The notes under the pieces: generated by a model
What the model was told of the DNA's origin: nothing
Seen by the model: only the letters and a program-made list of their open reading frames with translations
The model's database searches: none
Shown: piece by piece, positions 1-6,448 of the stretch
Position numbering within the stretch: position 1 is the first letter of the stretch
Layout: every line of letters begins with the position of its first letter
Made by a program: the position numbers and the translations under genes
NCBI GenBank assembly: GCA_041485845.1
Contig: JBGPKH010000153.1
Coordinates: 1-15,570 of the forward strand
Direction of reading: 5' to 3'
DNA: 15,570 nt
DNA from: OMOG01 sp041485845
Lineage (GTDB): Bacteria; Acidobacteriota; Terriglobia; Bryobacterales; Bryobacteraceae

Positions 1-249
1 AGCCATCTCCAGTCCGTGTTCAAGCGCCTGGTCGTCCGTCTGGGATATGTGAAGGCCGTCTGGGCTGTCGCTCACCGGATCTGCAAGATCATCTGGAATG
101 TCCTCCACAAAGGCGCCCGATTTATCGAATTCAGCGAAGCCCGCAATCCGCGAGCCATTCAGCGCGCCATCAACCATCACCTCCAAGCACTTCGTAGGCT
201 GGGCTACTCGATTCCTCTACTTGTCCAGCCCGAGCCCGCGAGGACGTGA
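1..249 (+). CDS. IS110-type transposase, C-terminal fragment (5' end outside window)
   Basis: The frame is open from the first base and ends with TGA at 247-249, giving about 82 residues of a C-terminus. The segment GYVKAVWAVAHRICKIIW, followed by a basic helix and a closing ALRRLGYSIPL, resembles the tail that follows the Transposase_20 domain in IS110/IS116/IS902 transposases. Those enzymes cut and join DNA with a DEDD-type catalytic domain, which would lie upstream of this window. GTG at 16 is not a real start because the frame continues to the window edge. I cannot tell whether the upstream part is intact. It marks the left flank of a region full of broken restriction genes. The family call is from memory of the family's look and is moderately certain. 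Confidence 0.6.
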   Translation, partial: SHLQSVFKRLVVRLGYVKAVWAVAHRICKIIWNVLHKGARFIEFSEARNPRAIQRAINHHLQALRRLGYSIPLLVQPEPART

Positions 250-281
250 TTTTCAATGGAGCGGTATGTACGGGGCTGTCC

Positions 282-296
282 CGGCGGTTTTCGCCG
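282..296 (+). terminator. Possible hairpin after the transposase
   Basis: The arms CGGCG (282-286) and CGCCG (292-296) pair around a five-base loop GTTTT, followed by CTTTCGCC. The stem lies 33 bases after the transposase stop. The T-run is poor, so this is at best a weak terminator. The rest of 250-372 holds nothing else I recognise. Confidence 0.3.
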
Positions 297-372
297 CTTT
301 CGCCTAAACCATCAGAGCGGTGCCGTCAGCGCCTAAGCCGCGCTATGCTGTGAGGTACGCTACGAACCGCCC

Positions 373-884
373 ATGCCCACCCCAGCCGGGGGCCGGCCAG
401 AGGACCGCGCCCGCGCGAACATCGACCGCCTGCTGACCGCCGCCGGCTGGCTGATCCAGAATCGCAACAGCATTAACATCGAAGCCGGCCGTGGCGTCGC
501 GATCCGCGAATTCCAACTGGCGCCCGGGCACGGCTTTGCCGATTACCTCCTCTACATCGACGGATACGCAGCCGGCGTGATCGAAGCCAAGAAAGCCGGC
601 GTTCCCCTCATCGAAGTCGAAATCCAGTCCGGCAAATACAGCCAGGGACTACCGCAGAATCTCCGTGCCCCGCGCCGCTCACTGCCGTTCTGTTATCAGT
701 CCACTGGCGTCGAAACGCGATTCACGAACCTCCTCGAACCCGACGCCCGCAGCCGGGCCGCCTTCGGCTTCCACCGCCCCGAAACGCTCGCCGCCTGGCT
801 CGAAGCCGATCTCAAATCGCCCGGCAATATTCCACCGAACACAAGGACGAAATCGAAGCCTTGCAGATTCTATTTCACAGGGCA
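373..884 (+). pseudogene. hsdR: Type I restriction enzyme R subunit (HsdR), internally deleted remnant
   Basis: The ATG at 373 opens a frame matching the N-terminal nuclease domain of EcoEI-type HsdR. RANIDRLLTAAGW is the usual opening, and FADYLLYIDG followed by GVIEAKK supplies the Asp and the E-x-K of a PD-(D/E)xK nuclease. It continues through YSQGLPQN to about residue 148. HsdR normally continues with a helicase motor and a C-terminal helical domain, some 600-800 residues more. Here the similarity stops near 820. In the frame shifted by two bases, STEHKDEIEALQILF (831-875) looks like the start of the HsdR C-terminal domain (family pattern near EIEALQILY). I infer a deletion that joined the two ends out of frame, leaving no motor. 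The original frame runs on to 894 as nonsense. No hsdM or hsdS is in the window. The N-terminal identity is firm; the C-terminal scrap is probable. Confidence 0.75.
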
Positions 885-1708
885 ACCTCAGTGAGCATAG
901 ACATGGCTTTCGGGATATACGCCGCGACTTCGGTCTGTTGGTCACTCTTCAACTCGATTGTGCTGTCTGCTATGCGTTGGACAATGTCCAGCGCCGGTTT
1001 ACTCCACGTGTCGGCGCCGAGGATGACAGCCAGATTCGCCCAGTTCTCGTATTGAGGCTTCCGCAGCATGTCGTATCGCATGTAGCCATACCTTTCTGCG
1101 CGTTCACGAGGACGGCTGGGCGGAAGGATTTTTATCGTCGTGGTCCGATGCTCTGAAGTGCCGCTTCGGGCGATGAAATCAAACTGATGCGTTGAAGCAC
1201 TCCCCGGTATTTCGACATTTTGCTCAATAACGATGTCCTCTGGTTTCCAGAGCAAAAGTGCTTCTGAAACTATGTCGTGAACCTCCTGCACCTCTACTTC
1301 GACTAGCCGGGAAGACACGAGTTGGGCGGTCATAACTGCCGCAGATTCTGCAACAGCCATAATGGTCTCAGGAAGATTGTCCCGTCGGCACGTCTTTTGA
1401 ACGAGTCTGTCTTGGACGCTGACTCCGTACTTGGCGGCGACCGCTGCCCTGAACTGCTCGTCCGATTCCGACATCTTGAGGCCGTGGGAAAACAATACGG
1501 AATCGGTTTTGCCGCCGTCGTGAACCGTAAAGTAGTCACCGTATTTCTCTTCGATTATTACTGATACCCACCGGTCATCCACAGCCTTAAGGGGAAGAGT
1601 AATATTGAACCCGTCCCTTCTCGCTGAGATGCGCAAACTGTCAGCCAAGTAGCCTGCGACCAGTTGCCTAATCTGAGAACAGGTTTCCGCCGTCTGCATA
1701 GTCGTCAT
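875..1708 (-). CDS. DUF1828/DUF1829-like protein, second gene of a two-gene module
   Basis: A 277-aa protein. Residues about 30-125 (FNITLPLKAVDDRWVSVII, then YFTVHDGGKT and a segment ending GVSVQDRL) follow the pattern of DUF1828: a beta-rich domain whose signature is a 'display/dark gap' of the form D-D/G-G after a hydrophobic strand. Residues about 150-275, with QFDFIARSG and a long alpha/beta stretch, resemble the companion DUF1829. The biochemical function is not known to me. The gene overlaps the upstream 170-aa gene by 41 bases, so the pair is an operon. Two starts are possible: ATG 1708 touches AAAGG with no spacer, while ATG 1699 sits nine bases from AAAGG and is the better ribosome site (274 aa). 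The stop lies inside the hsdR remnant. Base composition is visibly less GC-rich than the downstream housekeeping genes, which suggests acquisition. Confidence 0.7.
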   Translation of the reverse strand: MTTMQTAETCSQIRQLVAGYLADSLRISARRDGFNITLPLKAVDDRWVSVIIEEKYGDYFTVHDGGKTDSVLFSHGLKMSESDEQFRAAVAAKYGVSVQDRLVQKTCRRDNLPETIMAVAESAAVMTAQLVSSRLVEVEVQEVHDIVSEALLLWKPEDIVIEQNVEIPGSASTHQFDFIARSGTSEHRTTTIKILPPSRPRERAERYGYMRYDMLRKPQYENWANLAVILGADTWSKPALDIVQRIADSTIELKSDQQTEVAAYIPKAMSMLTEVAL

Positions 1709-2180
1709 CCTTTGGACACGAGATATTCATCGCTTTGAGGGACCACATTACGAAATCCCGAAACGTTATATCGGCATGGTCGAACATCGAAACCGAAACC
1801 TTGGACCGATCCGCGCTTTGAGATTTTTCGTCCCACACGTGCCGATGCCATCCGCTCTGCTCGATTCCTTCGGGATCGTCAAACCGCTGCTCGTAGCCAA
1901 ATCCATCGATGCGTCTATTGTAGAGCAGAAGGCAGACGTCCCAACTCTCAAGATACTTTGGACTTCCGGAAATCCTCAGCCGAATTGGAAGTGCGATTTC
2001 CTCTCCGCCCGCTTCGTCCGGTCTGTGGTGGACGCCGTGCAAGTCGACCCGTTCACCGTCGTCTATTTTCCTTAGGATCGTATCGACTGAAACGTCGAAC
2101 CACTTGCGTTCGGTGATAATGTCGGGCACGCAACCGAAAACGTGTTCGGCTCGGCCCTCCTTTGACGGCTTGCGCGGCAC
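1668..2180 (-). CDS. Unknown 170-aa protein, first gene of a two-gene module
   Basis: The frame starts at GTG 2180, the first start after an in-frame TAG at 2187-2189, and ends at TAG 1668. I do not recognise the family with confidence. The N-terminus is basic (PRKPSKEGR), then comes FDVSVDTILRKIDDGERVDL, a beta-rich middle, and a histidine-containing segment GWHRHVWDEK (about residues 110-119). The tail is acidic and has no membrane segment or signal peptide. The H-x-H segment after an R-R-I-D strand is faintly reminiscent of small TumE/DUF6516-type toxins, but I would not name it that. It overlaps the DUF1828-like gene downstream by 41 bases, so the products are probably made together. The region 2181-2298 separates it from the divergent methyltransferase operon and probably holds the promoters of both. 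Confidence 0.6.
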   Translation of the reverse strand: MPRKPSKEGRAEHVFGCVPDIITERKWFDVSVDTILRKIDDGERVDLHGVHHRPDEAGGEEIALPIRLRISGSPKYLESWDVCLLLYNRRIDGFGYEQRFDDPEGIEQSGWHRHVWDEKSQSADRSKVSVSMFDHADITFRDFVMWSLKAMNISCPKDDDYADGGNLFSD

Positions 2181-2262
2181 GGTACGCTAACAACATTTAC
2201 CATACGGTGGTCGAAACCAGGCAGCCAGCGTTCGGCTCCGAACCCGCCCACCGCAAGAACGA

Positions 2263-2271
2263 TGGTAAAAT
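2263..2271 (+). promoter_or_regulatory. Candidate extended -10 promoter for the mod operon
   Basis: TG-G-TAAAAT fits the extended -10 pattern TGnTATAAT with one change. No good -35 box is seen 17 bases upstream. Transcription would begin near 2278, just before the purine run GAAGGGA (2283-2289) and the ATG at 2299, so the parts are in a sensible order. Confidence 0.35.
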
Positions 2272-2298
2272 AGCTCCGTTTCGAAGGGACTCTGTTCG

Positions 2299-2433
2299 AT
2301 GGATCTCCAGACGATTCGAGCGGTCGTCGATCGCTTCTCCGGCTCCCCCACGCGTGGAATCCCCGTGCGAAGTCGAACCGTTCGTTCTCAGACTCCGCAA
2401 CGTCACGTCACCATATATTCGGATGACCGCTAA
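2299..2433 (+). CDS. Small 44-aa ORF coupled to the methyltransferase
   Basis: ATG 2299 is preceded by GAAGGGA nine bases upstream, and the frame ends in a TAA (2431-2433) that overlaps the mod start codon as TAATG. That overlap and spacing are what a translationally coupled leader gene looks like. The product begins MDLQTIRAVVDRFSG, a short amphipathic helix, and continues as a basic Arg/Thr/Ser-rich stretch ending in IYSDDR. No helix-turn-helix is seen, so it does not look like a standard restriction-modification controller protein. I do not recognise it. It could be a true small protein, a leader peptide, or the tail of a lost gene. Confidence 0.45.
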   Translation: MDLQTIRAVVDRFSGSPTRGIPVRSRTVRSQTPQRHVTIYSDDR

Positions 2434-2925
2434 TGCCTGAACTTATCTGGGACGCAAAGTATCAGGCCGGCAAGAGAGCCGGCCCCGTCCGGATTGAACT
2501 CCCGTTTCAAACAGTCGAGACCGTCAACGAGAGTGCGCAGGATCGGCAGCGGAGCCTGGAGTTGTTTGCCTCTGGCCGCGAGGCGGAATGGCGCAATCGC
2601 CTGATCTGGGGCGACAAGAAATACGTTCTGCCCAGTCTGCTGCCGGAGTTCGCCGGCAAGGTGGATTTGATCTACATCGATCCGCCGTTCGATACTGGGG
2701 CGGATTTCTCGTTCACGGCGAAGATACCGCACTACCCAGACGCGTCCGACGACGAGATCCCGGCCTTCACGAAGGAGCCTTCCATGCTGGAGCAAAAGGC
2801 GTACCGGGATACCTGGGGAGTCAGCAGAGAAGATCGGCAACGCGGCGTAACGCACGTGGATCGCTATCTCAAGTGGTTCTATGAAACGATCGTTCTCCTC
2901 CGGGAACTGCTGACCGAGGGCGGGA
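2433..2925 (+). pseudogene. Adenine-specific DNA methyltransferase (Mod-like), N-terminal third only
   Basis: The first about 163 residues are clear. NRLIWGDKKYVLPSLLPEF is followed by VDLIYIDPPFDTGADF, the catalytic motif IV (DPPF) of N6-adenine methyltransferases in the Mod/type III-like arrangement, and then DRYLKWFYETIVLLRELLTEGG. In this beta class the AdoMet-binding motif I and the target recognition region lie further towards the C-terminus; both are missing, so the fragment should be inactive. After GG (about 2919-2924) the frame runs on to 3044 as a meaningless tail, because from there the DNA encodes the res gene in another frame. The deletion therefore removed the rest of mod and the start of res. 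It starts by TAATG overlap with the 44-aa ORF. Confidence 0.8.
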
Positions 2926-5367
2926 GGCTACAAAGGCACGACCGAGACGACGAGGTTGCTCCTGAATCACTGGTTTTACACCGATCACCGCTTGGCCAGT
3001 GGCCGGCCTTTTGCCTTCCATCCTTCTCAACAGGAAGCCGTTGAGACGCTGGTCTTTGTGTGGGAGTACGAGAAGGTCCGCACGCGAAAGGGACTGCTGG
3101 AGCGCTACGCCCTGGACCTTCGCGATGTGCGGCTGCCCGCGTACGACGACTTCGCCCGTTACTGCGTAAAGATGGCGACCGGCAGCGGAAAGACCAAGGT
3201 CATGGCGCTGGCGGTGGCGTGGCAGTTTCTGAACGCCCAACGCGAGGCTGAAAATGTGGCCCACGGTTACGCGAAGACGTTCCTGGTAATCGCGCCGAAC
3301 GTCATCGTTTTCGAACGGCTCAAGGCCGATTTCGCAGGGAGCCGCATTTTTCGCAGCGATCCGATTATCCCGCGGCCCCTGGAGATCTTCTGGGATTTCG
3401 ATTGCGTCCTGCGCGGGGAGAGCGAGAAAGCCTACGCGGAGGGGACGCTTTTCTTGACGAACATTCAGCAGTTTTACGAGCGGCCCGCCCGGAAGAAGGA
3501 GGGGGACGAACCAGAGGCGCTTACGGGCGTGCTCGGTCCCAAACCCCTTCCGCAGAAGCTGGACATGGCCGACTTCGCGGACCGCATCGGGCTGCGGGCG
3601 GGCGCGCTGCTAGTGATTAACGACGAGGCGCACCACACGCACGACGAAGATAACGAGTGGAACAAGGTAATTCGAGGTCTGCACGAAAGAACGCCGCTAG
3701 CTGCGCAACTGGACTTCTCAGCCACGCCGCGCTTCCAGAAGGGCTCGTTGTTTCCCTGGACGATATACGATTACCCTCTGAAGCAGGCGATTCTGGACAA
3801 CATCGTCAAGCGGCCGGTGAAGGGAATTGCTCAGATCCACGAAGCCAAGTCAGACATTGCAAGCGTGCGGTACAGGGGCTTCCTGGCCGCCGGGGTGAAC
3901 CGCTGGCGGGAGTACGCGGAGCAACTTGCACCGCTGAACAGGCGTCCGATCCTGTTTGTCATGTTGTACAGCACGGTAGAGGCCGAAGATGTGGGCGCCT
4001 GGCTGCGTGAGGCCTATCCGAAGGAATTCGCCGGCGACAGGACGCTGGTAATCCACACGGACGTAAGAGGTGAGGTCAGCAAGGCCGATCTCGATGAGGC
4101 GCGCGAGGCAGCCCGGCGGGTTGACGAGGAGAAGAGCCCTATCAACGCTATCGTGAGCGTGCTGATGCTGCGGGAGGGATGGGATGTTCAGAATGTGACG
4201 GTAGTGGTAGGCCTGCGGCCCTATAAAGCTAAGGCCAATATTCTGCCCGAGCAGACTATCGGCCGCGGTTTGCGGCTGATGTTTCGGGCCGCCTCGATTG
4301 ATTACAGGGAGCGGGTGGACATCATCGGAAATGGCGCGTTCCTGGAATTCGTCGACGATCTGGAAAAGCTGGAGGAAATCAAGCTCGACACCTTCGAGGT
4401 GGGCAGCGATCGGCTCAAGATCCTGACCATCATGCCGCTCGCGGAGCGCGCGGAATTCGATATCGGCTTGCCGCTTTTGACCCCGTCCTTGGTCCGTAAA
4501 AAGAGCCTTGCGGAGGAGGTCGCCGGTCTTGAGGTCATGGGCTTCTCGACGATAATCTTGCCGCTGACGGCGGATGACGCCAGGCGGCGAACGTTCCGGT
4601 ACGAGGGCTATGACATCATCACGCTCGAACGGCTGGTGGAACGCGATTATCAGATGCCGGAACCGCAAACCGCGCAGGAGGTTATTGGCTATTACGCCCG
4701 GCGCATCGCCGAGCAGGTCAAGCTTCCCTCGCAGTTCGCCGCTCTGGTCCCCAAGGTGCGCGAGTTTTTCGAATTCAAGGCGTTTGGGCGGGAGGTCGAT
4801 CTGGATTCCAGGGCCACGATCAAGGCCATGAGTACGCCAGTGGCGCACTATGTGTGCGTCAACATCTTCAAAAAGGAATTGCAGGCGCTGAGCATCGAGG
4901 AGCAGCGGCCTGAACTGCTCGATCCAAGGCGCTTCCTTTCCGCTACTCCTCCATTCCCCTGGTCGCGGTCGATTTGGGAGGCCCAGCGCACGGTATTCAA
5001 TTTGGTCCCGTGTGAGAACGACTTCGAGCGGACGTTCGCAAGATTCCTGGATGGGGCATCGGATGTTACCCGCTTTGCCAAACTGCCGCGCCCTTTCGGC
5101 TTTGCTATCGAGTACACCGATGCCGCGGTCAACCTGCGCTGCTACTACCCGGATTTCGTGGCCGTGGACGCGGCCGCTACGCACTGGCTGCTTGAGACGA
5201 AGGGACAGGAGTCGCCGGAGGTCGCCTTCAAAGATCGTGCAGCTACCCAGTGGTGCGAGAATGCCACGTCACTGACGGGGACAACCTGGCGCTACCGAAA
5301 GGTTCCACAGAGCGAGTTCGAAGCGCTCCGGCCGGCAATGTTGGCGGAGCTGGAGGCGTTGGGCTGA
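2923..5367 (+). pseudogene. DEAH helicase-nuclease restriction subunit (Res-like, BPTD_3080 type), N-terminally truncated
   Basis: About 814 residues survive. They begin with GGYKGTTETTRLLLNHW (2923-2973), a conserved inner segment of this family rather than a start. Then come Walker A ATGSGKT (3175-3195), Walker B DEAH (3622-3633), SATPR (3718-3732), the C-terminal RecA-like lobe with QTIGRGLRLMF, and a C-terminal PD-(D/E)xK nuclease: PDF near 5149 and LLETKG near 5188-5205. Such enzymes cut DNA after ATP-driven movement and work with a Mod-type methyltransferase, here the truncated gene just upstream. The frame has a stop at 2911-2913 and no ATG before the helicase core; TTG 2956 is the nearest possible start. 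I estimate 150-200 N-terminal residues are lost. The remaining motor and nuclease motifs are intact with no internal stops, so the break is recent or the fragment is still expressed. Confidence 0.8.
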
Positions 5368-5583
5368 AGCATCGCCTGCCGACGAGGCCTCCGAGACGAT
5401 CTTCCGCCCTGTTTCCGCAAGCGAATAGCGGCGGCTCTTGTTGGGACCTTCTCCGGCGTACACAACACCATAGGCGATTGCAGAACAAAGGCCGTTCCTG
5501 AACTTGTCGCTCGTTTTCGATGTATTCATCGCCTCAGCCAGTTCGTCAACGGTGACAGATTTTCCTGCGAAGACTTGACGCAA
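5269..5583 (-). pseudogene. Winged-helix DNA-binding fragment
   Basis: Residues about 8-67 of this minus frame (VTVDELAEAMNTSKTSDKF, then AIAYGVVYAGEGPNKSRRY and SLAETGRKIVSE) have the rhythm of a winged helix-turn-helix: a DELAEAM helix, a recognition helix, then a beta wing and an Ala/Glu helix. The last 30 residues lie antisense to the end of res and do not look like protein. No good start is seen: TTG 5583 is the nearest, and upstream codons are low-complexity Ser/Arg. I read it as a fragment of a larger protein left after rearrangement. The specific family is not recognised. Confidence 0.45.
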
Positions 5584-5669
5584 TACTCCTCCACATTCGA
5601 CCGCTGGACGCGACGAGCTCGACCGCGTAGAGCGCCTGGGTCTGGAGGTGGCGCACGTGGTTTGCGATG

Positions 5670-5757
5670 GATTCCCCGCGAGTAGTCGCCCAGTATTGTC
5701 GCCTTAGCCGGGTGCCCGCGCTGTAAGCCACGAATTTTCAATCAATTGCGGGGAATC
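5670..5757. repeat. 10-bp inverted repeat with 68-base spacer
   Basis: GATTCCCCGC at 5670-5679 is matched by its reverse complement GCGGGGAATC at 5748-5757. The arms are perfect but short and far apart, so they could be relics of the ends of a small lost element or chance. Confidence 0.35.
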
Positions 5758-5986
5758 GCGTGGAAAGTCCCTCTCGCCCATAAAGCCGGTCCCGATTTTT
5801 GAACTTTATTTTCCCTTTGTTTTCAGCTCCTTTTCCCTCAAAACGGCCTTCAGCCGCTTGACGGTGTGTAGGATTAGATCAGGGAGGACGTCGCGGCCCG
5901 GGAAATCCGGCGCTGCCACCCGCCGGCCGCAAGCTGGCTTGCGATTTTCCTTTTTGGAGAGGGTCTATATGAAGACTGACGTGAAA

Positions 5987-6072
5987 ACCGGTCACCTTGA
6001 CCGGTCGAGAATCTTTAAGCCGTTGTTTTTGCAACCCAGCCCCTCTTGGAAACCGGCCAACTTGACCGGTTT
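5987..6072. repeat. Two related palindromes with core CCGGTCA/TGACCGG
   Basis: Copy one, 5987-6005, has perfect 8-bp arms ACCGGTCA and TGACCGGT around CCT. Copy two, 6050-6072, has 10-bp arms AAACCGGCCA and TGACCGGTTT around ACT with one mismatch. The shared form (near-identical arms, three-base centre) is that of a dimeric regulator's operator or of a small repeat family. The copies are 63 bases apart, about six helical turns. Confidence 0.6.
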
Positions 6073-6095
6073 GCCGCAACTTTTCGGCGGAACCC

Positions 6096-6144
6096 ATTTT
6101 GTGACGCAAGTTGTCAAAAAACGCTCGATTTTGCGTCACAAAAT
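6096..6144. repeat. Perfect 14-bp inverted repeat (stem-loop)
   Basis: ATTTTGTGACGCAA (6096-6109) and TTGCGTCACAAAAT (6131-6144) are exact reverse complements around a 21-base loop. Further copies of the inner arm follow on the same strand: TTGCGTCA at 6222-6229 and TTGCGTCACAA at 6231-6241. The spread of one 8-11 base unit over 150 bases suggests a protein-binding array or a repeat family rather than a simple terminator. Confidence 0.7.
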
Positions 6145-6297
6145 CCAGCTCTGCCTCTGCAACCTACGGAAATTAAGTAAGTTAACCATGATGTTTTTTT
6201 TGCACTCGCAACCCTGTGTTTTTGCGTCATTTGCGTCACAAGCGGGTCAGACCGGCGGCGAGGGATCATGATACCGTCTCCTGACCGAATCGTGCCC

Positions 6298-6435
6298 ATG
6301 AAACCGCGCGCATCCTTGCTGCTAGCCGGGCTCACTCTGGTTGCTCAGGAACAGAAGCGTCCCGCGAGGAAGCGCTCCCGCCCTGCCAGCCGCTCCGCCC
6401 GCACTCCCGCCGTGTTACTATTCCGTTTTAATTAA
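6298..6435 (+). other. Possible 45-aa leader ORF before the EF-G gene
   Basis: ATG 6298 opens a 45-codon frame. It starts with a basic residue pair and a hydrophobic run (MKPRASLLLAGLTLVAQE) like a short signal peptide, then becomes Arg/Ser-rich. Its TAA (6433-6435) overlaps the ribosome site of the next gene. There is no clear ribosome site of its own. It may be a decayed lipoprotein or secreted-protein start, a leader peptide, or chance. Confidence 0.2.
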
Positions 6436-6448
6436 GGGGGCCAACTTC

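Larger units (their letters stand above)
5584..6297. other. Gene-poor stretch with several inverted repeats
   Basis: About 700 bases with no convincing gene. Short frames on both strands change register often and read as low-complexity Arg/Ser/Pro. One frame from ATG 5970 has a fair ribosome site (GGAGAGGG, six bases upstream) but it runs straight through two sets of palindromes and has no protein-like pattern. The stretch is richer in A/T runs than its neighbours. It holds the repeats listed separately and separates the decayed defence region from the intact EF-G gene. Confidence 0.6.

Noticed and set aside
3850..5184. Long open frame of 444 codons on the minus strand
   Set aside because: It is antisense to the res gene, whose helicase and nuclease motifs are clear. 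Its content is what a GC-rich antisense frame gives, with no protein pattern.
5668..5760. Possible minus-strand transposase scrap near the GATTCCCCGC repeat
   Set aside because: Short frames here give no recognisable transposase motif; only the inverted repeat itself is supported.
5970..6271. 100-codon frame with a fair ribosome site at ATG 5970
   Set aside because: It reads straight through palindromes and repeats, has no protein-like pattern, and ends at a random stop.
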